Positions 24,301 through 35,900 of a stretch of DNA of 64,000 bases are shown here, in pieces. The translations under genes and the position numbers were made by a program. The DNA is taken from positions 52,684,635 to 52,748,634 of the forward strand of contig CM036619.1 in NCBI GenBank assembly GCA_020746105.1. Reading direction: 5' to 3'. The stretch's first letter is position 1; each line of letters begins with the position of its first letter. Source of the stretch: Trogon surrucura (taxonomy: Eukaryota; Chordata; Aves; Trogoniformes; Trogonidae). The notes below the pieces were generated by a model. The model was not told where the DNA came from and ran no database searches. It saw only the letters and a program-made list of their open reading frames with translations.

Positions 24301-25081
24301 CATTCACAATAATGCCTAAGTGGCTACAGTTAATTAGTGCTGAGGATGTATGGGAATTCTAAGCTGGTCTTTCGAATGTGCCCTACTGATGGCTTGCACA
24401 AATAAGATTTTTTCCATTACTGGATTGCCCAACCACCAGAATCTTTGAAATTACTGCCAAAAGTGTCTAAGAGTCTTTGTTTATCAGAATAATTGTAGAT
24501 AACTCAATACATTGGCATCTCCTGGTTCAATCTTTCTTCCAGATATTTCAGAATAATATTGTTTCTACACTTTGTTTCTGTGATAAATAATATATGAGTA
24601 AGACTATTCTGGGCTTTACTGTTAAGAAGGACATTTATTCTGGAAAGGTAAAAGAACTCAGCGAAAACAAGGTATAGCACATGTTACAGAGCTTTGAGTC
24701 TTCCAGTTAGTTCTCTTTTGCAGTGGAAAAATGATCATTTTGTCATAACTTCTTTCTTTTCTTCCAAGTTTCAAAACTTCATAGCTGTTTGAAAGTGAAA
24801 ATCTAAGATTGCAGTTTGCTGTTATGTGTGTACAAAACCTCAGTATTGCCAAGGTATTATATAAGGGGAAATCTGATAAATTGCCTGTCCATCTAATATG
24901 TGGAAATACACTTGGATTCTTGGCTCAAAGTGAAATGTTGGGCTTGATGCATACATACCTTTGTATCCCAGAATGGCTACTGTGATTGTTAACAGGGCAC
25001 ATAAGATATATAATAAGATGATGGAAAACTTCAGTGCCCAGTTATTTTTACATTTGGTACATTGAGTCCCCTCCTGAATAC
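9341..25081 (-). CDS. COLEC12: Collectin-12, exons 2-9, 5' partial
   Basis: Type II membrane scavenger receptor and collectin. The coding sequence is a join on the minus strand of 25081-24959, 19427-19329, 16793-15747, 14407-13919, 13469-13333, 12557-12448, 10730-10585 and 9360-9341. Every intron is GT-AG and the phases connect without a frame break, giving 723 codons plus a stop. Adding the 19 residues expected from exon 1 gives 742, equal to human collectin-12. Domains in order: cytoplasmic tail with CxxC, transmembrane helix (about 35-59), coiled-coil stalk (about 62-442) rich in N-glycosylation sequons, collagen-like region (443-589), and C-type lectin domain (607-735). The family forms trimers on endothelial and other cells and binds yeast, bacteria, oxidised LDL and galactose-type glycans. 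No frameshift or stop is seen, so the gene looks functional. The start codon and promoter were not found in the window. Identity is very secure; only the last exon is less certain. Confidence 0.97.
9361..10584 (-). other. COLEC12: COLEC12 intron 8
   Basis: 1224 bp with donor gtaagc and a very strong acceptor tract. It contains a (GTTTT)n simple repeat at about 9657-9689. Nothing else is recognised; the short open frames here have no coding character. Confidence 0.65.
9657..9689. repeat. (GTTTT)n simple repeat
   Basis: Five-base GTTTT units with one GTT interruption. Confidence 0.85.
10585..10730 (-). CDS. COLEC12: COLEC12 exon 8: sugar-binding end of lectin domain
   Basis: 146 bp. Acceptor ttgaaag precedes A AAC TGG; donor is AAAG|gtaagc. 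It encodes [10 protein letters not shown], then GEDC, then [10 protein letters not shown] and [11 protein letters not shown] (694-696) is the galactose-type specificity motif, and WND (717-719) supplies the other calcium and sugar ligands. Cysteines 708, 722 and 730 complete the three disulfides. The intact QPD/WND pair predicts calcium-dependent binding of galactose or GalNAc type glycans, as described for the family. The acceptor polypyrimidine tract is short but present. Confidence 0.95.
10731..12447 (-). other. COLEC12: COLEC12 intron 7
   Basis: 1717 bp with donor gtatgt and acceptor ttgaaag. It holds no recognisable repeat. A 153-codon plus-strand open frame (11015-11476) looks fortuitous. 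Confidence 0.9.
12448..12557 (-). CDS. COLEC12: COLEC12 exon 7: C-type lectin domain, middle part
   Basis: 110 bp. Acceptor ttcaacag precedes CAA TGG ATA; donor is TACAC|gtatgt at phase 2. It encodes [20 protein letters not shown] and then [16 protein letters not shown]. The WIGL motif and the W-W-DG motif are hallmark structural residues of C-type lectin domains. The last codon is split (AC|A, Thr) with exon 8. No C-type lectin residues are missing at the junction. Confidence 0.95.
12558..13332 (-). other. COLEC12: COLEC12 intron 6
   Basis: 775 bp with donor gtaatt and acceptor ttcaacag. Nothing recognised inside. Confidence 0.9.
13333..13469 (-). CDS. COLEC12: COLEC12 exon 6: C-type lectin domain, first part
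   Basis: 137 bp. Acceptor gtcacag precedes GT TGT TCT CCT; donor is GAGCAG|gtaatt at phase 0. It encodes [20 protein letters not shown] and continues to NKEEQ. Three of the six conserved cysteines of a long-form C-type lectin domain lie here (607, 618, 635 in the 742-residue model). The WKNY...CYYFS segment is the usual first beta strand and the [12 protein letters not shown] segment is helix 1. Confidence 0.96.
13470..13918 (-). other. COLEC12: COLEC12 intron 5
   Basis: 449 bp with donor gtaagc and acceptor gtcacag. Nothing recognised inside. Confidence 0.92.
13919..14407 (-). CDS. COLEC12: COLEC12 exon 5: collagen-like domain
   Basis: 489 bp. Acceptor gtttcag precedes GC CCT CCT GGT; donor is AATG|gtaagc. 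It encodes about 49 consecutive Gly-X-Y triplets without interruption (residues 443-589), then a short non-collagenous linker ([17 protein letters not shown]). A cluster of Lys and Arg ([19 protein letters not shown], around 500-520) resembles the positively charged collagen patch that binds polyanionic ligands in class A scavenger receptors. Proline in the Y position is frequent, as needed for a stable triple helix. Open reading frames on the opposite strand here are by-products of the GGN/CCN periodicity. Confidence 0.97.
14408..15746 (-). other. COLEC12: COLEC12 intron 4
   Basis: 1339 bp with donor gtatgc and acceptor gtttcag. It contains a short (CAGT)5 microsatellite at 15482-15503. Nothing else recognised. 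Confidence 0.92.
15482..15503. repeat. (CAGT)5 microsatellite
   Basis: Five consecutive CAGT units in intron 4. Confidence 0.85.
15747..16793 (-). CDS. COLEC12: COLEC12 exon 4: alpha-helical coiled-coil stalk
   Basis: 1047 bp, the largest exon, encoding residues 94-443. The acceptor follows a long T-run and C-run and ends in cataacag; the donor is CAAG|gtatgc. The product is rich in Leu, Gln, Asn, Asp and Lys with heptad-like periodicity and no proline-rich breaks. This matches the trimerising coiled-coil stalk of collectin-12. At least ten N-X-S/T sequons are visible (for example NKT, NLT, NNS, NDT, NIT, NRT, NIS, NST, NLS, NFT), so the stalk should be heavily N-glycosylated. The exon junction creates Asp at residue 94, where I recall Gly in the human protein. 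It ends with KNFTILQ before the collagen region. Confidence 0.97.
16794..19328 (-). other. COLEC12: COLEC12 intron 3
   Basis: 2535 bp with donor gtaatc and acceptor cataacag. The acceptor has an unusually long T-run (the A-run at about 16808-16823 on plus). No repeats or exons recognised inside. Confidence 0.92.
19329..19427 (-). CDS. COLEC12: COLEC12 exon 3: start of coiled-coil stalk
   Basis: 99 bp. Acceptor cccctag precedes TT GTA GAA AAA ATG GAC; donor is TTAG|gtaatc. It encodes [20 protein letters not shown] and then [12 protein letters not shown], the first extracellular segment after the membrane helix. It contains one N-V-T sequon and the start of heptad-like spacing. Two bases complete a valine codon from exon 2, and one G is passed to exon 4. 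The downstream open frame past the donor is intronic. Confidence 0.94.
19525..19544. repeat. (CAA)n microsatellite
   Basis: CAA-type units, about six copies, in intron 2. Confidence 0.8.
21386..21560 (-). mobile_element. CR1 LINE 3' fragment in intron 2
   Basis: Starts with a duplicated tagaatcata end, then gttgggctggaaag, catctagttcaacccccctg, cagtgagcagggacatcttg and agatcaggttgctcaaagcc. It is a classical reverse-complemented CR1 tail and keeps no ORF2. Confidence 0.93.
24959..25081 (-). CDS. COLEC12: COLEC12 exon 2: cytoplasmic CxxC and transmembrane helix
   Basis: 123 bp. Acceptor tttgcag precedes GT ATT CAG; donor is AAAG|gtatgt. It begins with two bases that complete a glycine codon from exon 1 and ends with one base of the next codon. 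It encodes [14 protein letters not shown], with a CxxC pair just inside the membrane, then a hydrophobic stretch of about 25 residues (ALKFSIILL...TVAILGY). That stretch is the single signal-anchor helix of this type II protein. The sequence is nearly identical to the human exon, which makes this one of the most secure exons. The phase requires a preceding exon ending in phase 1. Confidence 0.96.
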
Positions 25082-28000
25082 CTGCAAAAGAAGATTTAAA
25101 AATTTTTAAAACAATGACAAAGAACACATTGCTTGTTTTATTTCCCCGTTTCCTTTCCTTCATTGTTTAAAGAACAAATTATTTATGTAAGCAGATGATA
25201 TATGTGTGTCTACCTCCCTATTCTGCTAGGACATCCTCCGTGGTGCTTAAAGCATCAGCGTAGTGGTACAGTCACTTTGGGATTTTAGCATGTGGAAAAG
25301 AAGCAGGTTCTGCTTCACTTGAAAACCTGTGGCTTTCCTAAGAGACAGGACTATTTTCTGATTGTGCTCACAGGACCATGGTGAGGTTTGGAAGTCAAAT
25401 GTTTACTAGCATCGCCTCTGTAAAGCATCACACCGCAGCAGCTCCTTCTTAGCATTCAGTACAAGGTCAAGAGGAGACAGTAAATGCTCTGGCAGGAGGA
25501 AAATACAGAAACAGCATTGTGAAAACCAGGTAGGAGTACTGCTCCTGATGTGTAACCGTTACCACAGATGGTTACCGTGTGAACACTTTTTCACGGTAAT
25601 GAAAGGGACATTTTTTCTCATTTTGGGGAGTTTGCAGAAAACTATTTCCATGGAAAAGAAGGGGTGCTATACTGGTAAAGCCAACAGTACGTCTAAACCA
25701 ACAGAAAAATGCTGGTGAGTTTCCCCTTGTGGACAAGTTTAAGAAAAAGGGCCTCAAGCTCATGAGAGAAAACATGCCTTCACTATTTTATATTTGAGCT
25801 TTTTGCAGAACAGATTGATATCTTTGAGCCTATTAGGGAAGCAATATTCCTGTTTCTGCTATATGCTCCCTGGGAACAGCTTGAGAGTGTTAGAAGTGTT
25901 GATTAAGTTACCAAGAAATTAATCAGAAACAGAAATGTGTAAAAACATCAAAACTGGACCACAGTGATGAAACAAATGGGTGGGATTTATCCTTCCTTCC
26001 AATGTGAATTAAGCAGACCAGGATTAATGTACCTTTCTGTGCCTATCAGAAAACGCATTTCTTTGATATTTTACTCTGTGTACTATTAGGGGAGTCCCAC
26101 AGGAAAGCTTTAAGTTCTAATAAATTCTATGTACCAGATTACTTAACTAATCAAAACTCGCTCCATAGCTTTTTATGAGTAACTTATATCTCCCCCGAGG
26201 CCTAACTCATAGCTGATTTTACTTTTCTCAACTCAAGATTTTCTGCAGAGTGGTTTTTTATTTATCATTTTTTAAGAGAAAAGCACAAGCCACGTATGAC
26301 CACTGCAACAAGCTAAGTCAACCATATTTCTCTCTCAAAGAACAGAATTTTCCAGTGACTTCCCTAAGCCCAAGGTACTTGAAGGAGGGATTACTATACT
26401 GGGGCAACTCAGGAAGAGGATCTATACAAAGTTTATTTGATAAGGCATTTTCTTCAATTCCCTCTGCACATATACTGGCTGTGGCTAAGGCAGAAATGCA
26501 TCTCTCACAGGACAGCCCACTTTCCATGTTATGTCATCTCCTGTCTAAACTGTCATGTTCTGTTGCCATGTGATGAAAGTGATGTCATAGATTTGGGTTC
26601 CTTGGGATTTAGACATAAGATCAGTTGGAAACACCTGTTTTGTTTTGTTTTCAGGAATAGGAACATTAGGGGAAAATGAGACAAAGACCTGTAAGCATAA
26701 ACCCAAGAACAGAAACTCCAAAGGAGAAAGACTTCTCTCCTGCCTGTGCAAGTGGGAAGGAAGGGCCACAGAGATGGGCAGTTGCATAGCCTGTTTATTG
26801 GTGACTTGGATTGGGAAGGCTGATAAATCCACGAAAGAAAAGATGACCACAAAAGCAAAGGCGAAGGGTCTATAATTCAATAGTCAGGTTTGCTTCTGGA
26901 TTCTGGTTTTCTTTGTTTGTTTGGGATTCTCAACAAGTTTGCTGGTGGGAAAGCTCTGCTTGCTGAAAAAGCTGGAGACAGAAAGTGCAGTTTTCTAAGA
27001 GTTTGCAGTGGATATTCACTGATGGAAATTATTTCACAGTGGGAACTCCTGGTGCCTGTATCACCACTTTGCTGCTGTTAGCTGGTGCTAATGGCTTCAC
27101 TGAGTCCCTGTGCACTGAATGCGAGGTTCCTCCTCCAAAGGGTTTAAAATTCAGATTCCTGTCCTGTAAGTTCTTTAATATCCCACATACTGAAAAAAGA
27201 CGAGAAGCTTGTGACACCAAGCACTTCACATTCACCTTCTAAATACACGGATAACAGAAAGCTTGATTCTCCCTATTTTCATGTTAATGGAAGCAGGACC
27301 AGATCTGTAACAAGGATGACTGATAGACCACAGAGGCACAAAGCACAAAGTAAGGCAGAAATAAAAACAAAACCTTTGACAGCAAGTGCACACAGAAAAG
27401 TTTCACTTGATTACAGCCTCATATTGAGATTACTCATTTTATGACAAGATCTGCTTTCTGTCACCGTACTCCGGCTTCCTGTGTAGTGTAATGAGCTGAA
27501 ACTTCCCTGATGTCACTGGATGTATTGCAGTTCAGCATCTAGCATCATCTACGTTCCAGTGCTTCATAAGGATCTTGTTTCACTTGTCTTGGTCCTCTCT
27601 ATCACTGGTTCAATAAAACAGCACTTTGGCTTTTCGGAACTTTTACTTTCAGCATATTTCAAACTGACATCAGAACAGTACCCCAACAAAAGCCAGACTT
27701 TTCCATCCTTTAACAGCCCAGCGTTGTTGGTATTGATAACATAAACACAGCGTACTAAAGTGATCATACAGGCTGGAGCGATTCCATTAACTAAGCTGGG
27801 CTGGAGCTGTGTATCGTGTTGCCTGCTGGCGCTTCCTGCCTGTCAGCTTAAAACTGCATCTGACAGCCATCGAACCCCCGCTACCCTCATCTAATGTGTC
27901 CCAGGTCCAGGGCTGGAGTAAAAAGCCAGGGAGCTTTAACAGGCTCCTTTGTTTTCCTTCGCCTAGAGAGGGACACAGTAGGGTCTTTCAGAGCTATTAA

Positions 28001-29878
28001 ATTTACCCTTTATTACAAATACATAGCTCTTAACTCTGTGGCTGGTAACAGCTGACTTTCTAGTTTACTAACCATTTAAAAATTACTGAAGGTAGCAGTA
28101 CCTTGAAGAACAGATCAGGAAGATTCAATATGTTATATTTTCGTGCATTTACATAATCCAGGCTATAAATAAAGGTAAAAGCCAGGAATGCAACTCTCTC
28201 TCTATAGGGATGAATTACGGTGTAATCAGGGCTCCACAGCCTCCCTGAGCACAGAGTCTGGCTTCAGCTTGCCCTATTGCTCTTCCTCACTACCCTGTTT
28301 AAGGACCAACCCCAAACAGGATTGTCCTGGTACAGGAGACACATCTAGGCTGCACTGTAAGGACGCTTATTTTTATTGAAATGTTGCTCTGAAAAGATGT
28401 GAGAGCCAAAATAATAAGCGACAACAGATGGGAGATGATTTCAAATGCTCATTGTGATTACACAAAATCCAGCAGGTTGGCATAAAATCATATTGATTTA
28501 TCACGGAACCTAAGAGTCAAGGCTTGAAGGACCCTACGCTTGGGCTTTAATTTGAAAAACTTCCCCAATTTTACCCTCTCAACTGTTTGCTTATATGGCT
28601 TACATAAAATGCAGTGTTCTTCCAGGAGATGTGTAACCTCTCCCTTACAAAGCTATAGAGCAAATGTGCAGGGAAAGACCTTATATGCCTATTCTGTCGG
28701 TAGAACATATGTAAAAGCTGCAGAAGAGGGTTCTTGGTTGAAGTCAGCTCTTCTCCATTTGTTATTGTTGCTCCTAGTGCAGCACACTCCTCTCTGTGTC
28801 ATGTACACGTTTTCAATGTTGGTCAGCTCCCAGACATTGGTCACTGACTTCCAAACCGAGGGAACCAGGGTCACTTCCGCATGATGCGCATTTCTCACTG
28901 TTGATTTGATCAACGTTTAATAAATATCAGATGGGACACAATGTGCCTCATTTCACTGGACACACGCTTTTTTTCCATTCCTTTCCCTGACTTATTTTAA
29001 TAAGAGGTCTGGATTTTCTATCTCACTGTTGGGAAGACATCTGGCCAAACAGACAGCAACCTAGTACAAAGAGATCCTGCTGGCTCACATGCTTTGGGGA
29101 CCCCCTTCTCTGCAAACCAAGATGGTCACAAAAAAATATGCAAGTGAGACATCCCCCTGTTACCAGGCTTTGTAGTATTTGTTTTTATAGCATTGCATTC
29201 CAATGACTGAAGACTTTGTTCTCACGCAGGGGGTATACATCTGCAGATTCCTTTTGGGCTCCAGATAAGCAAAGGTTTTGCTGGGGGAGGAGCTGAGTTG
29301 TTGTTTCAGGTTTTTTGTTTGCTTGGTTTGTTGTGTTTTTTGGGGTTGTTTCTGGGGTTTTTCCCCCAATGTTTTTTCATGGAAAATAGTTTTGCTCTGA
29401 CATGGAGTGACCACCTTATAAAATGCCTGACTCCTCAACTGTATTATGCTTCAGGTGCACGTCTTTGAACATTTGAATATGATATGCACATATATTTTCT
29501 TTTGCTGAATGATGACTCTTTTAGAAATATTTGCCTGTGTGTCCTTCTCTTCACTCTTGCTGCAGGATCTTAGGTGGCCTCACCATATTTCTGCTAGTGA
29601 ATCAATTTTGACAAAGATGCAAGATTCTCTTTGTAACCCTGATGAAAAAATTTACTGATAAGCTGATTGAAGAAATGTAGGAAATACATACATTAGTTAG
29701 GAGGGCTTTTCTCCAGTGTAATTCATTGAAAATAGGTAACATACCTTGAATTTTGGAAGGAAGACAGTAAGTCTAGTTTGCAGCCTTCAAATGATAAATT
29801 TCTCAAAGCTACTGTTTTCAAAACTGATGAAAAGAAGATCTAATATTTATATTTAAAGGGGCCTGAGCAAACTATGTC

Positions 29879-29995
29879 CATCTAGTTCCATCCCCGCTGC
29901 CATGGAAAAGTATTCCTGCTCATGGCAGGTGTGTTGGAACTAGATGATCTTTAAAGTCCTTTCTAACTCAAACCATTCTATGATTCTGTGATTCA
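29879..29995 (+). mobile_element. CR1 tail with fold-back 5' end
   Basis: The right part (tggaactagatgatctttaa to attctatgattctgtgatt) is a plus-oriented CR1 tail. Its left end is preceded by a reversed copy of the same sequence: arms 29879-29904 and 29922-29947 match as inverted repeats at about 22 of 26 positions across a short spacer. Confidence 0.8.
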
Positions 29996-30872
29996 ACATG
30001 TAAGTAGGAATCAAATACTGAGAGGTACTTAACCATGAAGAGTTGCAATAAGCTCCCAGTGGGGGCCTATCTCACTAGCAAAAGTAGATCCCACGAGTAA
30101 ACCATTTAAAGAACTAAAGATTTAAAGAACTAAAAGCCTTGAAAAACCTGTCTGTTAAGTGCCTAAATTCAGGCACCCAAGAGTAAAATGGTAATTTTTC
30201 ACTAATATGCATGTCTAGCAGTTAGGAAAGTAAGTCTGTCTCTTAGGATAGAGAGAGTTTTAGAATTCAAGTGTGTACATAAATATGCATATATACACAC
30301 ACATACATTTATGTTCAGCTAAATAGAAAAATATATGTGTACATGTGTTTTACAGAGAAGCTTCAGTACTGACACAAAACCAGCATAGCACACTCAAAAG
30401 CAGACACATCTTTGCCAACAATAAACTTTGTATAGCTTTGAGATTACGGGATCTATCCAGCCACAAAATTCAAAGCGAGATTTTTGTCTCTTCTTCTGTG
30501 TGGTGTTACAGGCTATTATCTACCCTTCATGAAAACAGCTCCTGTGATCTTCCATGAATGGTTTTGTTACAGTCAGCAAAACTGGTGATTTGACAGCTCC
30601 ATATGACTAATCTACCTCAGAAAGCAATCGTTCTTTATAATGCTTATAAATGGCAAAACCTGAGACTGATTCATGCTTATTTGTAGTTACTATTTTGAGA
30701 TAAATCTCCTTCTTTTAGTACAGAGTATAGTCTTATACTATAAAGGCTACAATTGGACCTAAGTGTAAAGAGAAGCCCTGGATTTTTCCTAGCTAATGCA
30801 TAAAGGTCCATGCCCATCCCCAAGATGGATGGTCTTCTAGCATGAGGCTGCAGCCACTGGGAAGCGCAGCAC

Positions 30873-30960
30873 AGGATCACAGAATCATAGGACAGTTTCA
30901 GATGCTTTAGGGCTAATCTGAGCAGCTGCCCCTCTAGTCACTGCACAGTGCCCCAGACCC
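30873..30960 (-). mobile_element. Possible degraded CR1 fragment
   Basis: Only the opening ggatcacagaatcatagga resembles a reversed CR1 end. The following sequence departs from the usual tail, so this is tentative. Confidence 0.3.
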
Positions 30961-32057
30961 TCTCTGTCTCCAAGATCTAAATGCTGCTAGACAACTGTCC
31001 ATGGGGTTAAGTGGGGTTAAAAAACCAAATGTCACTGTTATTGCATGACCTGTCTGCAGGAGAGCACCAAGCCCTTAGATTGCAGTTGTGAAGTGCCTGG
31101 TTTGGGAAAGCTGTGCTGCTGACCTCATTCAAACTGGGCTGTTCCTCACACCACAGCTTCCTCATGTGTGCACACTCATCCCCAGGGCTGTGTGGGGAAG
31201 AGCTCTGAAAAACCACGATCCTTTTTTGTACATAATAAACCAGGGGTGATACTACTGAGTGATGTCCATTGTCACCCCTTTCTTAACTCCTTGCTCAGGC
31301 TCTTGCTACAAATTCCTTTCCATTCAGCCCTAGGGAGAATGTGAGTGCCAGCCTTCCTCCCACATCCAGAGCCTTCACAAAACCTGTGTCCGCATGGCAA
31401 CGGTCCTGCTCTCCCAGGTGGTGATGTGCTGGCTTGTGGGCAGATGGATTGCAACTGCCTGCTTAACTTCATTCTCAGATTTTTAAAATGCCACTGAAAA
31501 AAAATATTTAGTACAAAAACACTGTCATTTTTTCCAGAATTTACTAGTTTTGTTTCTGGTTTTGTAATCAAATAGAAATAAATGCAAGCTATGCTTATTC
31601 TGAAAAGGTTTCTGGTTATTTACTAGGAAGCAATTAAAGCAGCAGAACTTGAAATCTACGCGGTGGGTATGTACTCACCTAACTTGTGCCAGTTTTCCTA
31701 TGCCAGGTAGAAAATCATGAAACATGGCAGCAAGACAGAAGATGGAACAGCCACCCTGTATTTCAAGCAAACAGTGCAAGACACAGAGCTTCTTTCTTCA
31801 TAAATTAATAAATAAATGGACCAATCCCAAACCACTCTATCCTCACAGGTTTCTACAGTGTCCTGCATAACCCAGTCACCCTGTTACATAGCTGGTGGCT
31901 TGTACGAATAACCTCTGGAGAGGGAAAAACACACCTCAAAAGCCTGTTCTGAGAATTTATGGCTCAAAAGATCTGCATAACTCCTGCCATGACCAGCGGT
32001 GCCAGTGTCTGTGAGCTTCACTCTGTATTTCTTCTTCACCCTGATGCTCCCTTCTTT

Positions 32058-32818
32058 CCCAGTGCAAGGTCCTGCATCTGAGTTGGGGCCAACCCCAGTA
32101 CCAATACAGTCTGGAAGACTGAGCAGTATTGCAGAGAAGAACTTGGGGATACTGGTGGATGAAAAGCTGGACATGAGCCAGCAGTGTGTGCTCACAGCCC
32201 AGAAAGCCAGTCACATCCTGGGCTGCATCACAAGAAGCGTGGCCAGCAGGTAAAGGGAGGAGATTCTGCCCCTCTGCTCTGCTCTGGTGAGACCCCACCT
32301 GCAGTGTTGCATTCAGCTGTGGAGGAGTCAGCACAGGAAAGCCATAGACCTGTTGGAGCAGGTCCAGAGGGGGGCCATAAAAATGATCAGAAGAATGGAA
32401 CACCTCTCATACAAGGACAGGCTGAGAGAAACAGGGTTGTTCAACCTGAAGAAGGCTCCAGGGAGATCTTACTGTGACCTTTCAGTACTTAAAGGGGACT
32501 TCTAAGTAAGATGGTGACAAACTTTTTAGCAGGGCCTATTGCAATCGGATGAGGGGGAATTGTTTTAAACTAAAAGTGGCTAGATTTAGAGGAGATACAA
32601 AGAAGAATTTTTTAGTAATAAGGGTGGTGAAACACTGGAACAGGTTGCCCAGTGGGATGGTAGCTACCCATCTCTGCAAACATTGAAGGTCAGTTTGGAC
32701 AGGGCTCTGAGCAACCTGATCTAGTTGAAGATGTACCTGCTCACTGCAGGGGTGTTTGGACTAGATGACCTTTAAAATTCTCTTTCAATCCAAACCAATC
32801 TATGATTTTATGACTCTT
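32058..32818 (+). mobile_element. CR1 LINE, 3' part with decayed ORF2 end
   Basis: About 760 bases. It opens with gtgcaaggtcctgcatctga, continues through the C-terminal region of the CR1 reverse-transcriptase ORF (readable as RPHLQCCIQLW and SYKDRLRETGLFNL in separate frames), then the 3' UTR with ggaacaggttgccca, and ends in caatctatgattttatga. It is 5'-truncated and the reading frame is broken by indels and stops, so it is inactive. It is the longest transposon fragment recognised in the window. Confidence 0.95.
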
Positions 32819-32999
32819 GCAGCTATATAATTACAGGAGACTTTCACCTTCCATTTTAGAACAGCATATTCCTAATCTGTATAATAACGTGGGGAAGATT
32901 TGTTCCTTAAGGTTTAAGACAATAGAATAATCCACTGTTTCTAGGTTTTTTCATAATCCTGTCACTAAAGGGCCACTCTCACCACTGAGGGGGCAATGC

Positions 33000-35900
33000 A
33001 GGGCTGGGGCTGGAAGTGGCAGGGCTAACCATATCCCTTGTCCCCCGAAGCTGGAGCAGGGGCCACTTTGTCCCAAGAGCCCAGGGTATTTAAGTGCAAA
33101 CAAGGTATTTCCTTCTCTGGGACATCTTAGAAAAATCCCACCCTCGAGGATCCATAGGATGCAGCCCAAAGATCTGCATGCAGGAGAGGCTGGGATATTC
33201 TCCTCCATCAGACTGAGTCTGTTGGAGGCAGCAGCCGCTTCCCATAAATTCAAATCCCACATCTGACATAATAAAGAGCCCCAGAGGACCAACACTATTA
33301 TCTCTGGAAAGCTTTCAGCCTAAAAAATACTTTATTCTACGTAATGTACACAAATGCTTTCATTAAAGGAGGGGAGAACCCTCATTTTCAGCCTGACCAT
33401 CATCTCTCACTTATTTATATAACCCAGCTAGCATTTTCTCTCTGGCTTTGTTCTTCTTCACAGTAGACCAGAGCTTCACAATGAATTGTCAGAAATCTTA
33501 ATTATACACTTCAACAATCAACACCATTTAATTATATAGTATTACCAAACAATGTCCTACTGTGATTAAACACCAAATATCTTAATTGAGAGGATACAAA
33601 AAAGCCCAACCACAACATAGGCTAAGCAAAGACTGCTGAGTATCTGAACTGTATATTGTGAACAGAACTGAAGGACCAGTGTGATACATTTTAAGAAAAA
33701 TAACAGATTTGCAACAGTTTAAGGTCCAACCATAGCAATGCAGTAAGAATATCACACCACCAGAGTCCAACATCCCATAGACTTATTAGACTTATAGGCA
33801 CATCTAGAGCTTAACTCAAACCAGAACAAAAACCAGTAATGGCTGGTGCTTTTAAATAACTGTCTAGAACAAGAGAGATGTGCCTATCCTCAGTTACTGA
33901 AAATTAAGCAAGGGATCACTCAGTGCACGTCTTTGGAACTAAACTCAAAAATCTTAGGCTGTTCAGATGAAGACAGAGGAACTAGAACAATTAAAAGAAG
34001 ATAAAAATCATGTATGAATTAAAGAACTGTTCAATTACAGCCATGGTATATCACAGCAAAGAGCCTCTCTCAAACTGTATCTCAATAGAGAAGAATTTAG
34101 ACTGACTCGCAAGAAGATCTATAGCGAGATCTATAGGGTGATCAAAGCCAGATCTTTGGTTTGTGCAACAGCGTCTGAAGACAGCTGAGGATATTCCATC
34201 CAAAGAGTTAATTAAAACTAGAGTGAACAAAGCATTAGTACAGTCACAGAAGGGATCTGTCCTTTAGAGTTATGCCAAATGGTGAAGCAACGCCATTTCT
34301 GTCTAAGTCTGGGCCCTCCATTCTGAAATAAACAAGCTTCCTAACGAAATATAATTAAGCTGGTACAATTTGATGTTTAATGTGGAAAATTTTTAGTCTT
34401 AATTCAAACTACATTTGACTGAAAGAAGGAGAAAGGGTAACACCATCCAAGTGTGTATTTCCCCTAACATCCTCTGCAACACAGTACTTAGGTGTTAGTG
34501 ATTCTGATGGTTTTACATTAAGTGGCAGGGAGAAAAAATAATAACTCCATGCTTCGTGGCTTTTGAGATACATTTCTTTGAGGTCAACATGATCTCATCC
34601 AAGGCAGTGAGCGTGGTAGGTGCCAATACTGCCGGCAGTGACACCTGTACTGCAGAGCAATTCACCAGCCACACAGTGAGTTGTCCAGAGCGCAGGTGGA
34701 AAAAACCATTCTCTTCGCAGGAAGCTTTCACATGTTTTCTACTAACTTCTTCTGCAACTTTTAACACTGCATAAAGGACAATGCTAAAAACATTGGATCA
34801 CTGTTTTACAAAACAAGAAAAGCTTGTCCTCACCAAATGAATACTCCCACCATGCACAACAAGGCAACAGTTCTGTATTCACCAGTGCTGATACAAATAA
34901 TATTCCAGCTATCTATAGAAAGTAAACTTTTTTTTATGTAACTGCACAAGTTAAATAGGAATACTCAGCAACCAACTGTTCTGCACAGGTTTTTGTGCAG
35001 GTACATCTGTGCACATATACACCCCTAATGCAGTCAAGGCAGGTCATTCGTTTAAGTGCATCACAAAATCCCATGTGTCTCTGCAAGTGCGTTTTTAAAC
35101 TCTTGTAACTCATATGAATCTAAACCAATTTTCACTAGGTAGCCAGAAGCACTCTGCATGCCCTTCTCATTCATCAGTTGTTTTTTCTCTCCTCCACTAC
35201 CTAGTGGAGCGGAACAAAATGAAGTTTCAACCGTATTTCATGGCATAAAAAACTGTATTTATCCTTCTCCGTTGGGGAAAAACGCAGCGCTACTTTTGAT
35301 GAAGCTTTCTGCGGGAAAAGATAATTGCTGGCAGACAAGTATGTCCACCTTCACATGGTAAAGCAAAACTCTGAGAAATTTATATAAAGACTATGATTTG
35401 TTGGCATTAAAATGTAGATGTATCTGTATCTACAGGATTTATTCAGCTGGAGAGCTGCAATGAAATGCTAACATTAACCGAACTGAAAAAAGTTAACAAA
35501 GATTTGATGCCTCAAATTCATACATAGACATTTATCCACCATTTGCTGCGTTTAGTGTTAAGGCTTCGATTGCCTTCATTAAGAAGCATTCTAATATAAA
35601 AATTGCCTCTTCTTCAACTGAAAATTCTATATGAAGGCATTATTTGGAACTTAAAAGAAAATGTGAAGTGTTGGGTACTTAGCATTTGCATAAGCCCCTT
35701 ATTTTGAAAGGGCCCCAAAAACAAAGAGGGCCACAAGGAAGAACACAACAGGACCTCACAGAAGAACGAGAGTGCAGAAGACACAGTATGGATACGGAGG
35801 TCTGCTCTACCCATTTAATTAAGGCTGTGAGTGCAAATTGCCACTTCTGATTAGTCTTTTTTTTGTGATGGTATCAAGGCTGCCTGACTGAGAAACCAAC

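Larger units (their letters stand above)
19428..24958 (-). other. COLEC12: COLEC12 intron 2
   Basis: 5531 bp with donor gtatgt and acceptor cccctag. It contains a CAA-rich microsatellite (19525-19544), one CR1 fragment (21386-21560) and an A-run near 21898-21914. No exon recognised. Confidence 0.92.

Noticed and set aside
31957-32403. 148-codon minus-strand open frame
   Set aside because: It lies antisense to the CR1 element at 32058-32818 and is explained by that repeat.
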